DNA from: Paraburkholderia sp.
Lineage (GTDB): Bacteria; Pseudomonadota; Gammaproteobacteria; Burkholderiales; Burkholderiaceae
Direction: 5' to 3'
DNA length: 64,000 nt
NCBI RefSeq assembly: GCF_024281035.1
Contig: NZ_JAMXLH010000043.1
Coordinates: 1-64,000, forward strand
How positions within the stretch are numbered: position 1 is the first letter of the stretch; each line of letters begins with the position of its first letter. Below, piece after piece: positions 1 through 9,537 of the stretch. The notes beneath the pieces are model-generated. The model was not told the origin of the DNA, ran no database searches, and was given only the letters and a program-made list of their open reading frames with translations. Position numbers and translations under genes: made by a program.

Positions 1-143
1 CCCGAAGCCCGAAGCCCGAAGCCCGAAGCCCGAAGCCCGAAGCCCGAAGCCCGAAGCCCGAAGCCCGAAGCCCGAAGCCCGAAGCCCGAAGCCCGAAGCC
101 CTAAGCCCTAAGCCCGAAGTCCTAAGCCCGAAGCCCTAAGCCT
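1..143. repeat. 7-bp tandem repeat array (cccgaag)
   Basis: About twenty head-to-tail copies of the heptamer cccgaag start at the window edge, so the array may extend further left. The last third decays into variants such as ccctaag and tcctaag. It lies just downstream of the EAL-like gene that ends at 203. A 7-bp unit shifts the reading frame with each copy, so the array is unlikely to be coding. Confidence 0.95.
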
Positions 144-202
144 CAGCGCAGGCTCGCCGCCGATCGCTAATCGCGGCGGTGCACTACCGCCCGCGCGCCG
201 CC

Positions 203-1030
203 TCACACCGTCTGGTTCCCCGCCGCGAACACGGGCCCTTGCACGAACCGCACGTCGTATTGCAGCAGCTGCTCGAACTGCGCGGCATCGGCGACGCGGT
301 TGAAAATGAGCGGAATACGCAGCCGCGCCGCGTAGCTCACGAGCGGCTTGACCACCGAATCGCGCAGCGCCGCGGTTGCGTCCATCTTCACGAAATCGAG
401 CCGCGCCATATCGGAGATCGACAGGATCTGTCCGGCGTTCGGCAGGTTACCCGCCACCTTGAACCCATAGCGCTGATAGCTTTTCGTCAGGTAGCCGACG
501 AAGGTCCGGTGCGCGACCGCCGCAGCCGGCAACTCGATCACGATGCGCCCGGGGTTGAGCCCGAACGACACCAGCACGTTCGAAAAGTGGTGTCCGTGGT
601 CGTATTTCACGCTCTTCAACAACCGTTCGTGGACGCGCAGGAACAACAGCCCGTGCTGCTGCGCGCCGAGGAAGTTGATCGCGTGCAGCGCGCGCACCAT
701 GCGGTCGAGCGCGACGAGCTCCTGGTCGTCGCGCGAGTCCTCGAACGGATTGAACGGCACCGTGCCGCCGTTCTGCTCGCGCAGCGTCACCGCCTGGAAG
801 CCCAGTTCGTCGCCGAAGCGCGATGCGTTGGCGAGATCGGCCGTCAGCGATTGCACGCCGCTATGGACGGAAATGTCGTAGATCGGCTCGTAGGCCGAGA
901 GCAGTTCGATGCCGTGGCATGTCGCGATGGCCTGGGCCGCGTGCGGGCCTGTTCCCATCGCGAGATGGTCGGCAAGAAACGGGTATTCGGTCGCGAGGGC
1001 GACAAGCTCGGAAATGGTCGGAGCAATCAT
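203..1030 (-). CDS. degenerate EAL-domain protein
   Basis: A 275-residue protein with the layout of a c-di-GMP phosphodiesterase EAL domain. An AYEPIYDI segment matches the usual YQPIVD start of the domain, and LDFVKMD matches the late KxD motif. The key sites look lost: FQAVTLR stands where EALxR is expected, and AGNLPNAG replaces the DDFG loop. Catalysis is therefore unlikely, and a c-di-GMP-binding or protein-interaction role is more plausible (inference). The ATG at 1030 was chosen; an upstream TTG at 1096 would add 22 residues and neither has a strong ribosome site. It is transcribed alone, toward the heptamer repeat. Confidence 0.7.
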   Translation of the reverse strand: MIAPTISELVALATEYPFLADHLAMGTGPHAAQAIATCHGIELLSAYEPIYDISVHSGVQSLTADLANASRFGDELGFQAVTLREQNGGTVPFNPFEDSRDDQELVALDRMVRALHAINFLGAQQHGLLFLRVHERLLKSVKYDHGHHFSNVLVSFGLNPGRIVIELPAAAVAHRTFVGYLTKSYQRYGFKVAGNLPNAGQILSISDMARLDFVKMDATAALRDSVVKPLVSYAARLRIPLIFNRVADAAQFEQLLQYDVRFVQGPVFAAGNQTV

Positions 1031-1260
1031 GGTGGCGTCAATGGCGGCGCTGGCCCCCAGGCGCAGGAGCGGGGCCGCATGACTGGATGTTAGCAAGTCG
1101 GCGCGCTCGCGGCTTCTACTTCCTCGGCATATCGATATGGTTGCCGCGTGCGGGCGCGGTCTTTGGAGGGCGGTTCAGAGCCGCACAAGGCCGGAGCGAC
1201 GGCACGACCGTTCGGCCTTTGGGAGAGTTTCGCTGCGGAGCAGGTATCCTGCGGCGCTTT

Positions 1261-2484
1261 TCAAGGCTCGGCGGGATGCGGTGCCGGATAATCGCGCGCC
1301 ACGTCAATGGGTGCCGTATGCGGCGAATTCCACCACACCTGGTGCAGTTCGCGTACGCGCTGCGCCATCTTCGGATCGCGCATCACGACTTCGAGGTTTC
1401 GCGAGTTGTCGAGATAACCGCCGCTCCAGTTGCTCGTCCCCACCCAGGCGATTTCGTCGTCGATCGACATGATCTTGCTGTGGACCACGCGCGCATACGG
1501 AATGAAACCGCTCGCCGCTGGCGGTACGGTCACGACCCGCATCTCGACATTCGGCACAAGCGCGAGACTCTGCAGATAACTGACGTCGGGCTTTTTCAGA
1601 TTCCAGTTTGCAACCAGGAGTTGTACGCGGACGCCGCGTGTGGCTGCGGCTCGCAACGCGGTGTCGATCACGGGGTAGTACACGCGCTTGTGCGTCTCGC
1701 TGAATTCAAGCGGCGCATAGGTCATCACCTGCACCTGGATCGAGCGCTTTGCCGAGCCGATGAGTTGCGGCAGGACCTTCCCGGAATCCGCCACGCACGC
1801 AGGGTTGTAGGCAGCCGGACTCGCCGCGAGGAACGATGCGCGGCTCTCGCACGCACCGCTGCGGGCGGCTGTCGGGCGCGGCGGAACACGTCCTGCAGCG
1901 AGCGCCTCCTGTGCCTTCCAGTCCTGCTCGAAGATCGCCGATATCTGGCGCACCGTCACGGGATCGCCGATTCGCAAGCCCGTTTCGTCGATGTGTTCCA
2001 GCGCACGCCAATCGAAGTTCTGGCTGCCGAGGAACGCCGTACGCCGGTCAACCACGAAATACTTCGCGTGGATGATCCCGCCGCTCAGCCTGCCGAAGTC
2101 CATGGTGCGGAATGCCAGGTTCGGAATGCTCCGGATCCGCGCGAGCGTCGGCGCATCGGATAACTTCAAGCCCTTCTGGTCCATCAGGAAGCGAATCTTC
2201 ACACCGCGCCTGCCGGCGGCTTCGAGACTGTCGAGCACCTTGTCCAGCTGGCTGCCCGGCTGGCCCGCCACGTAGAACTGCCCGACGTCGATTGTCTTGC
2301 CGGCCTCGTCGAACATCCGGGTCCACACGGTGACGGGGTCGCGCAAATCCGGACTGTCCGCGTTGCTGTTCGTTGGCGCGTTGTGGACCAGTTCGAAACC
2401 GGGGATCGTGAACGGATCGAGCTGTGCGCAGTGGGCCGCAGCGCTGCATAGCAGCAGGGCGAGGCAGGACAGGTGTTTGCGCAT
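1261..2484 (-). CDS. secreted phospholipase D-like protein
   Basis: A 407-residue protein with two PLD/HKD motifs, HAKYFVVDRRTAFLGSQNF in the first half and VHSKIMSIDDEIAWVGTSNW in the second. Both halves keep the His, Lys and Asp of the catalytic pair. The family covers phospholipase D, cardiolipin synthase and nucleases; the exact substrate cannot be read here. The ATG at 2484 follows a GGAG site and gives a signal peptide (MRKHLSCLALLLCSAAAHCA), so the protein is probably periplasmic or released. It is divergent from exbD across a 254-bp spacer with two palindromes. Confidence 0.85.
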   Translation of the reverse strand: MRKHLSCLALLLCSAAAHCAQLDPFTIPGFELVHNAPTNSNADSPDLRDPVTVWTRMFDEAGKTIDVGQFYVAGQPGSQLDKVLDSLEAAGRRGVKIRFLMDQKGLKLSDAPTLARIRSIPNLAFRTMDFGRLSGGIIHAKYFVVDRRTAFLGSQNFDWRALEHIDETGLRIGDPVTVRQISAIFEQDWKAQEALAAGRVPPRPTAARSGACESRASFLAASPAAYNPACVADSGKVLPQLIGSAKRSIQVQVMTYAPLEFSETHKRVYYPVIDTALRAAATRGVRVQLLVANWNLKKPDVSYLQSLALVPNVEMRVVTVPPAASGFIPYARVVHSKIMSIDDEIAWVGTSNWSGGYLDNSRNLEVVMRDPKMAQRVRELHQVWWNSPHTAPIDVARDYPAPHPAEP

Positions 2485-2536
2485 GCGGCGTTTTCTCCAA
2501 GGCTTTCCATGGCATCGCATTCTGCATTCGTTTCTA

Positions 2537-2554
2537 TTTCATTAAGCAATGAAA
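2537..2554. promoter_or_regulatory. palindrome upstream of the PLD-like gene
   Basis: A perfect inverted repeat, TTTCATT-AAGC-AATGAAA, lies 53 bp upstream of the PLD-like start at 2484. It sits in an AT-rich stretch of the divergent spacer. The layout fits an operator for a dimeric repressor, but no regulator is identified. Confidence 0.3.
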
Positions 2555-2690
2555 CGATGACGAATTCGTTCAATTCTGAAATCTTCGTGCTCGCCTTCGA
2601 AACGCGCGCCAGTAAGTGCCGGGCGCATAGGAATCGTCCCGTCGCTGCTGCTTGCCTTTCACGATCCTTTCATTTGTGCTTCATGGATAT

Positions 2691-2707
2691 TTCGTTTAGC
2701 TAACGAA
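2691..2707. promoter_or_regulatory. palindrome upstream of exbD
   Basis: TTCGTT-TAGCT-AACGAA is an inverted repeat ending 31 bp before the exbD start codon. Its place between promoter and gene suits an operator controlling the TonB set. It does not clearly match a Fur box. Confidence 0.3.
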
Positions 2708-2738
2708 TAATGCGGACTGCATCTAATCCGGAGCAGTC

Positions 2739-3152
2739 ATGATCCACTTCGAAGAGCCTCAACAGCGTCACGCCCGCATAGAAATTATCCCGATGATCGA
2801 CGTGATGATGTTCCTGCTGGTGTTTTTTGTACTGCTTAGCATCAACGTGATTTCCGCGCGCGGCGTGCAGACCAACCTGCCGCAGTCGTCGACATCTACC
2901 TCCATCGATCCCGGGAAGCCCCTGGTCGTCACGGTGACCCGCGAAGGTCCGCTGCAGGTCAACGGCGCCGACACGACACTCGCCGCGCTCGCCGAGGCTG
3001 TGCGTGGCGAAGCCCGGGACAACCCTGTGCCGACCGTGACGCTCAGGACGGACGAGGCTGCCACGATGCAGCGCGTCATTGACGTGATGGACGTGCTCAA
3101 GCGCGCGTCCATCACCAAGGTCGCGATTGCCACGCGCAGCAAGCCGGAGTAA
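2739..3152 (+). CDS. exbD: ExbD/TolR biopolymer transport protein
   Basis: A 137-residue protein with the ExbD/TolR layout: a short cytoplasmic start, one membrane helix (residues about 18-40, IIPMIDVMMFLLVFFVLLS) and a periplasmic domain. The helix has the conserved Asp that carries protons in the ExbB-ExbD motor. A CCGGAG site precedes the ATG. It opens a four-gene set (exbD, tonB, receptor, exbB) on one strand, with tonB starting 6 bp after its stop. It supplies force to TonB at the inner membrane. Confidence 0.9.
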   Translation: MIHFEEPQQRHARIEIIPMIDVMMFLLVFFVLLSINVISARGVQTNLPQSSTSTSIDPGKPLVVTVTREGPLQVNGADTTLAALAEAVRGEARDNPVPTVTLRTDEAATMQRVIDVMDVLKRASITKVAIATRSKPE

Positions 3153-3158
3153 TGCGCG

Positions 3159-3977
<819 letters not shown>

Positions 3978-3987
3978 ACATACCAAA

Positions 3988-6414
3988 GTGACCCACGCTA
4001 CTTCTCGCTCCATACGGAGCGTGCACGCGCTGCGCGTGACCGTCGTTGCTGTAAGCCTGCTTTTTGAAGTCGCCGCCGCTCATGCACAGGAGGCCAAGAC
4101 CGCCGAATCGACCGCCGCGTCGTCTTCGAATATCGGCACCGTCACGATCACCGGCGAAGGCGACAAGCTCGGTAATGGCCTGCTCATCCGCGACGACGAG
4201 CCGAAGACCCGCAGCAACATTACGCGCGCGGAACTTGAAAAGGAACGTTCGACTGGCAATCCGTTTCAGTCCATGAACATGTTGCCGGGCGTTGTCACCT
4301 ACAGTCACGACGGCAGCGGTCTGTTCGGCGGCGGCCTGTCCGTGCGCGGCTTTAACAGCGATCAACTGGGTTTCACGGTCAACGGCGCGCCGGTCAACGA
4401 TTCGGGTAGCTACGCGGTTTACCCGCAGCAGCTCGTCGATACGCAAAACACCTGCTCGCAGTCGGTCACGCAAGGCGCGACCGATCTCGACGCGCCACAC
4501 GTCGGCGCGACCGGCGGCAATATCAGCATCGTGACGTGCGAACCGGAAGACACGCATCGTCTGCGCCTGTCGCAAACCGTCGGTGGCCTGAACCTGCTGA
4601 GTTCGTTTGTGCGGGTCGATTCCGGCCGTTTCGCAAACGACATGGCCAAGGTGTTCATGTCCTACTCGCACAGCAATGTCGAAAAGTGGAAGGGGCCCGG
4701 CAAGGCCGACCGCGACCACATGGACTTCGGTTTCCGCTTCGACGTGGACAAAGCGAACTACGTTTCCGGTACGGTGAACTACAACCGTGCCGTGAACAAC
4801 AACTTCCTGGCGGTGCCGCTTGGCACCCTGAATCAGTACGGTTACTACCTCGACACCTCGCCGACCTTCATCGGGCACCTGCCGCCGGAAAATGGGACGG
4901 AGCAGAACGAAGGCGTGTTGCCGCCGGGCCAGCAGACGTACTACAAGCTCTCGACCAATCCCTTTGAAAACATGCTGGCGTCGGTCACCGGCGTGTTTCG
5001 TCTGACGCCGACCACGCAGCTCAAGCTGCAGCCGTACTACTGGTATGGCAACGGCACGGGTGGCAGGCAGCAACAAAGGTTGTGGGAACAAGGTTTCCTG
5101 CCGGTCAATCCGGACGCCCGAAAGCTCGGTGGCGCGATGGACCTCAACGGTGACGGCGATACGCTCGATACGCGAATTGTCGCCAGCAGCGGCGTGACGC
5201 ACACCGATCGTCCCGGCATGACGGTCTCCGTGACCCAACAGCTTGCCAATCACCAGATTCAGGCCGGCGTGTGGTTCGAGCGCGCAGTGCACCGCCAGAC
5301 CAGTCCGGCAGTGCACGTCAACGCGGACGGCACGTCGAGCAACGTGTGGCTCGACAGCGGCTGGATTACTGGTCCGAGTGGCAAGCCGTTCCAGTCGCGT
5401 GACTGGAAGACGGTCAGCACGGCGTGGGAGTTCTTCGTCCAGGATTCCGTTTCGATGCTGGCTGACAAGCTGAACGTGCAGGGCGGCTTCCGCATCCCGA
5501 CGGTTCGCCGCGATTTCACCAACAATGCAAACGAAGGTGGCTTCGCCACAGCGACGTTTCAGCCGAATTCGCTCAACTGGCGCACGTATAACATCAACAA
5601 AAACTACACGGCCTTTTTGCCGCAGCTTGGCGTTCGCTACTCGATCAACGACGCGTTGCAGATCTACGCAAGTGGCGCCCGCAACTTTCGTGCGCCGCCC
5701 AACTTCGCGTTTTCGCCGACTAACGGTAACGTTTCGATCGTCGGCGGCAACGCGGTCATGACGGGTAACGTCAAGGCCGAAACCTCGAACATCTTCGATA
5801 TCGGTGCGCGCTACCAGACGGACTGGGGGATGCTGTCGGGCTCGGTGTTTTACGTCGACTACCAGAATCGCCAGGCCACAGCGTACGATCCCAACATCAA
5901 TAAATCGACCTACACGAATGCGGGGGCGATCCGCAACTTCGGCTTCCAGCTTGAAGCCGGAACGGCGCCGATCCACGGGTTCTCGCTCTACGGCTCGCTG
6001 ACGAATAACCACAGCCGGATCAAGGACGACGTGCGCGTGTCGAAAACCGTCACGGCGCCGACAGCGGGCAAGAAGTACCCGCTGGATCCGGACTGGCTGC
6101 TGGCGCTGTCCGCGCAGTACGCCCGCGGGCAGTGGTACGCGCGTGCGCAGACGAAGTTTACGGGACGCCAGTTCGCGACGCTGACCAACGATGAAGCCGT
6201 TCCGTCGTACACCACGGTTGACCTCGATGCCGGTTACCGCTTCAACGGCAACACGTTCCTGAAGAATCCCACGCTTCGCATGAACGTCAGCAACCTGCTC
6301 GACAAGCGGTACCGCAACCCGCAAAGCCTGCAAACAGGTAACGGCAACGGCACGGTGAATTACTACCTTGGCGCACCGCGTCTGATTTCGGCGACGCTGA
6401 CCGCCGACTTCTGA
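3988..6414 (+). CDS. TonB-dependent outer-membrane receptor
   Basis: An 808-residue receptor starting with GTG. A signal peptide ends near VAAAHA-QEA. A plug domain follows (about 60-190, with SMNMLPGVVTY and LSVRGFNSDQLGFTVNG), then a long beta-barrel ending in a C-terminal Phe (LISATLTADF). It imports a scarce ligand across the outer membrane using its own ExbB, ExbD and TonB from the flanking genes. The ligand is not apparent; iron chelate, cobalamin, copper or a sugar are all possible. Two cysteines lie in the late plug (NTCSQS and IVTCEPED). It starts 10 bp after tonB, and exbB follows 53 bp downstream. Confidence 0.9.
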   Translation: MTHATSRSIRSVHALRVTVVAVSLLFEVAAAHAQEAKTAESTAASSSNIGTVTITGEGDKLGNGLLIRDDEPKTRSNITRAELEKERSTGNPFQSMNMLPGVVTYSHDGSGLFGGGLSVRGFNSDQLGFTVNGAPVNDSGSYAVYPQQLVDTQNTCSQSVTQGATDLDAPHVGATGGNISIVTCEPEDTHRLRLSQTVGGLNLLSSFVRVDSGRFANDMAKVFMSYSHSNVEKWKGPGKADRDHMDFGFRFDVDKANYVSGTVNYNRAVNNNFLAVPLGTLNQYGYYLDTSPTFIGHLPPENGTEQNEGVLPPGQQTYYKLSTNPFENMLASVTGVFRLTPTTQLKLQPYYWYGNGTGGRQQQRLWEQGFLPVNPDARKLGGAMDLNGDGDTLDTRIVASSGVTHTDRPGMTVSVTQQLANHQIQAGVWFERAVHRQTSPAVHVNADGTSSNVWLDSGWITGPSGKPFQSRDWKTVSTAWEFFVQDSVSMLADKLNVQGGFRIPTVRRDFTNNANEGGFATATFQPNSLNWRTYNINKNYTAFLPQLGVRYSINDALQIYASGARNFRAPPNFAFSPTNGNVSIVGGNAVMTGNVKAETSNIFDIGARYQTDWGMLSGSVFYVDYQNRQATAYDPNINKSTYTNAGAIRNFGFQLEAGTAPIHGFSLYGSLTNNHSRIKDDVRVSKTVTAPTAGKKYPLDPDWLLALSAQYARGQWYARAQTKFTGRQFATLTNDEAVPSYTTVDLDAGYRFNGNTFLKNPTLRMNVSNLLDKRYRNPQSLQTGNGNGTVNYYLGAPRLISATLTADF

Positions 6415-6467
6415 ACGCCGAATTTTGAACGCACAACGGTACAGACGGATTTCTCTGGATTCAGAAC

Positions 6468-7145
6468 ATGACCTCGCAACTACTGCACGATTCGACCTTT
6501 TACCTGATGTACGGCTGCCTCGCGCTGTCTGTATTTATCAGCGTGGAACGGATCATCTTCTATCGCTACACCGGCCGCCATGCGCGCGAACTGAACCAGA
6601 TGCTGTCCGGCGACACAGCATCGCTCGACGACCTGGCCATGCATCTCGAGAGCAATGACAGCGTGCCCGCAGCGGCGCTGAAGTCGCTCGCGCGGGCGCG
6701 CCGCAAGGCGCGCACGGCGGAAGAGATGGAAAACCTGTCCCAGGCGCTTTATCTCGCGATGAAGACCCGCCTCAAGCATCGTCTGTGGATCCTCGATACG
6801 ATCGTGACCGCAGCGCCGTTGCTGGGTCTGCTGGGTACGATTCTGGGCATCATCGAGACGTTCACCTCGCTCGCTGCGTCTGGCATCTCCGATACGAAGG
6901 GCGTGTCGGCGGGCATCGGCACCGCACTGTACGCCACGGCCCTCGGTATCTCGACCGCGCTCTTCGTGCTGCTGTTCCTCAATCACTTCAACGACCGTAT
7001 CGAGCGCATCGGCGATCACCTCAAGATCCTGCTGCTGCGTGCGAATGTCGGATATCGGACGCTTGAGAGCGGCAGTGGGCACGACAAGTCGGCCGGTTCG
7101 CATCGCGCCGTACACAGCGCGGTCGCGACGGAATTCGCCGACTAA
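6468..7145 (+). CDS. exbB: ExbB/TolQ/MotA proton-channel protein
   Basis: A 225-residue protein of the MotA/TolQ/ExbB family: one N-terminal helix, a cytoplasmic stretch, then two helices. The family signature appears as ITAAPLLGLLGTILGII-like text (TIVTAAPLLGLLGTILGII) near residues 112-130 and a GTALYATALGISTALFVLL helix. With ExbD it forms the proton-driven stator that energises TonB. Its position at the end of the set, after the receptor rather than next to exbD, is less usual. Confidence 0.9.
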   Translation: MTSQLLHDSTFYLMYGCLALSVFISVERIIFYRYTGRHARELNQMLSGDTASLDDLAMHLESNDSVPAAALKSLARARRKARTAEEMENLSQALYLAMKTRLKHRLWILDTIVTAAPLLGLLGTILGIIETFTSLAASGISDTKGVSAGIGTALYATALGISTALFVLLFLNHFNDRIERIGDHLKILLLRANVGYRTLESGSGHDKSAGSHRAVHSAVATEFAD

Positions 7146-7196
7146 ACACGCTGGCTGCCGTTTCTGCTGCCCCGGGTGGCGGCATGCATTGACCCG

Positions 7197-7229
7197 CCCC
7201 CGACGCCTTCGCTTGCGAGGGCGTCGGGG
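7197..7229 (+). terminator. GC-rich hairpin after exbB
   Basis: CCCCGACGCC and GGCGTCGGGG form a perfect 10-bp stem around a 13-base loop, 52 bp after the exbB stop. No T-run follows, so termination is only suggested. Confidence 0.4.
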
Positions 7230-7400
7230 CGCAGCGATAGCGCGCACGCTCGGGCAAACCTCGTAACCTGTCGCAACGACGGACCGCCAGGCATCATCGA
7301 AATCTGTATCGGATGAAGCATGGGACTTCGCCGCGCCGCGTAGGAGCCAATCGACGATCGGCGCATACTCTCTCTTGACCGGCCGTATCGGAAGGACAAC

Positions 7401-8822
7401 ATGAGCGAGAAGCCAGCGATGAATGCATCCCAGCGGCACCATAACGAAGCTGTCGACACCGGGCGCGGCGACACGAACGACACCAACATCGGCCGCACGC
7501 GCGGCGACTTACGCAGCTACATGAGCGGCTTCGCCAACGAATTCGCAACCGAAGCGCTGCCCGGCGCACTGCCCGAGGGCCGGAATTCGCCGCAGCGCGT
7601 CGCCTACGGCCTCTACGCCGAGCAGCTTTCGGGTACCGCCTTTACCGCGCCGCGCTCGCACAATCGCCGCTCCTGGCTCTATCGCATCCGCCCAGGCGCC
7701 GTGCATCGGCCATTCACTCCGGCTGTTGCACCGGCCGTCTCGCCATCGCCGCGCCTCGTTGCCAACTTCAGCGCCGTGCCGCCGACGCCGCCCAACCAGT
7801 TCCGCTGGGATCCGCTGCCGATGCCGAAGGCGCCCACGGACTTCATCGACGGCTGGGTGACGATGGCGGGCAACGGCTCGGCTGCGTCGATGAGCGGCTG
7901 CGCGATTCACCTCTACGCGGCGAACCGCCCGATGCTCGACCGCTTCTTCTACAACGCGGACGGCGAATTGCTGATCGTCCCGCAGCATGGCCGCCTCGCG
8001 ATTGCCACGGAGATGGGCCGGCTCGATGTCGAACCGTTCGAGATCGCCGTGATTCCGCGCGGCGTGCGCTTTACCGTGGCGCTGCCCGACGGCGAAGCGC
8101 GCGGCTATATCTGCGAGAACTTCGGCGCGCTGCTGCGTCTGCCGGATCTGGGCGTGATCGGTGCGAATGGTCTCGCGAATCCGCGCGACTTCCTCACGCC
8201 GTGTGCAGCCTATGAGGATCGGGAAGGGCAATTCGAACTCGTCGCGAAGATGAACGGCGAACTCTGGCGCGCGGACATCGGCCATTCGCCGCTCGACGTC
8301 GTGGCCTGGCACGGCAACTACGCACCGTACAAGTACGATCTGCGCCGCTTCAACACGATCGGCTCGATCAGCTACGACCATCCGGATCCGTCGCTCTTCC
8401 TCGTGCTGCATTCGCCAACCGACACACCGGGCGTCGATTCGATCGACTTCGTAATCTTTCCGCCGCGCTGGCTCGCAGCCGAGAACACGTTCCGTCCGCC
8501 CTGGTTTCACCGCAACGTCGCGAGCGAGTTCATGGGTCTCGTGCACGGCGTCTACGACGCGAAGGCCGAAGGCTTCGTGCCGGGCGGCGCGAGCCTGCAC
8601 AACTGCATGTCGGGACACGGACCGGATGCGCAGACGTTCGAGCGCGCGTCGCAGGCCGATACTTCGAAGCCGCACAAGGTCGCCGATACGATGGCGTTCA
8701 TGTTCGAAACGCGCACGCTGATCCGCCCGACCCGCTACGCGCTCGAATCGCCGCAGCTTCAGGCCGACTACTACGAATGCTGGCAGGGTCTCGCGAAGTA
8801 TTTCGATCCGCACAAGCGCTGA
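7401..8822 (+). CDS. hmgA: homogentisate 1,2-dioxygenase
   Basis: A 473-residue protein matching HmgA along its length, for example [20 protein letters not shown] near residue 35 and the C-terminal [14 protein letters not shown]. The enzyme uses ferrous iron to open the ring of homogentisate to maleylacetoacetate in tyrosine and phenylalanine breakdown. The cupin metal region is visible around [18 protein letters not shown]. The start at 7401 follows GGAAGG; the first about 35 residues are polar and weakly conserved, so a later start is possible. The fumarylacetoacetase gene that often follows hmgA is not present here. Confidence 0.95.
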   Translation: MSEKPAMNASQRHHNEAVDTGRGDTNDTNIGRTRGDLRSYMSGFANEFATEALPGALPEGRNSPQRVAYGLYAEQLSGTAFTAPRSHNRRSWLYRIRPGAVHRPFTPAVAPAVSPSPRLVANFSAVPPTPPNQFRWDPLPMPKAPTDFIDGWVTMAGNGSAASMSGCAIHLYAANRPMLDRFFYNADGELLIVPQHGRLAIATEMGRLDVEPFEIAVIPRGVRFTVALPDGEARGYICENFGALLRLPDLGVIGANGLANPRDFLTPCAAYEDREGQFELVAKMNGELWRADIGHSPLDVVAWHGNYAPYKYDLRRFNTIGSISYDHPDPSLFLVLHSPTDTPGVDSIDFVIFPPRWLAAENTFRPPWFHRNVASEFMGLVHGVYDAKAEGFVPGGASLHNCMSGHGPDAQTFERASQADTSKPHKVADTMAFMFETRTLIRPTRYALESPQLQADYYECWQGLAKYFDPHKR

Positions 8823-9153
8823 CTTGCCTGATTGATTGACCCGATTGATTTCCCGCTCGACTTGTCCGCTTGACTTGGCCGATATCGGGCGAACTTCAGC
8901 CGAAGCCCAGGCGTCTTTTGAGTGCTACTTGTTCGCAGGCATCCACTCGTATCGATGCGTATTTGCTCGCATCGGCGGACTGCCGGGCGAGCGATCCTCC
9001 ACGATTTCTTCAGCTTGCGTCCATGGTGCAGGCAAACGGCGCGTCGCACGATCCTCCTACGATCCAGTCCGTGCACGCAGGGTGCGGGACGCCTCGATCG
9101 TCCGCTGCGCGCATGGCGGACGGGATCATGCGCAACCCTTCCGGAGCGATGAG
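8823..9153. other. intergenic region without a clear gene
   Basis: This 331-bp spacer between hmgA and a small secreted protein shows no convincing coding sequence on either strand. It begins with loose gattgatt/gacttg repeats. It presumably holds the promoter of the following gene. Confidence 0.6.
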
Positions 9154-9420
9154 ATGAACAAGTCAAGTACAACACGTATCGCGCTGGCCTGCGCGGCTGC
9201 CAGCTTCGCAGGATTTGTCTTTGCCGCCGATTCACAGTCCGACCCGTCGCAGGCCACGAGCCCGCCGGCGGCACAGGACGTGGGCGGTGCGCCGATGTCG
9301 ACTGGCGCCGCTGGCGGCCCGATGGCCATTACCCATGCACAGGTCTATCAGGAACTTATCCGTTCCGAGCAGAATGGCGAACGCGATCGCCTCGACAGCT
9401 CCGTTTATCGCGGACAGTAA
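9154..9420 (+). CDS. small secreted DUF4148-like protein
   Basis: An 88-residue protein starting at the ATG after CCGGAGCGATGAG. The signal peptide (residues 1-24, ending AGFVFA) is followed by a Pro/Ala/Gly-rich linker. The short C-terminal motif ITHAQVYQELIRSEQNGERD resembles the DUF4148 core found in many small Burkholderiaceae periplasmic proteins. The function of that family is unknown. The gene stands alone. Confidence 0.7.
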   Translation: MNKSSTTRIALACAAASFAGFVFAADSQSDPSQATSPPAAQDVGGAPMSTGAAGGPMAITHAQVYQELIRSEQNGERDRLDSSVYRGQ

Positions 9421-9537
9421 GTGTCGTGCCTGCGCAGCGACGCTTGTCTGCCGCCCGCCGCTGCGCTGGAATGCAGTATGTGGTCGCCACGGTTCAATAC
9501 CGTGTGCACCATCAGCACAATGAGACACGATGAAATA

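Noticed and set aside
1..143. CRISPR-like repeat at the left edge
   Set aside because: Seven-bp units with no spacers; a simple tandem repeat.
823..2163. Long open frame on the plus strand opposite the EAL-like and PLD-like genes
   Set aside because: Arg-rich, no recognisable domain, and it is the complement of two well-supported genes.
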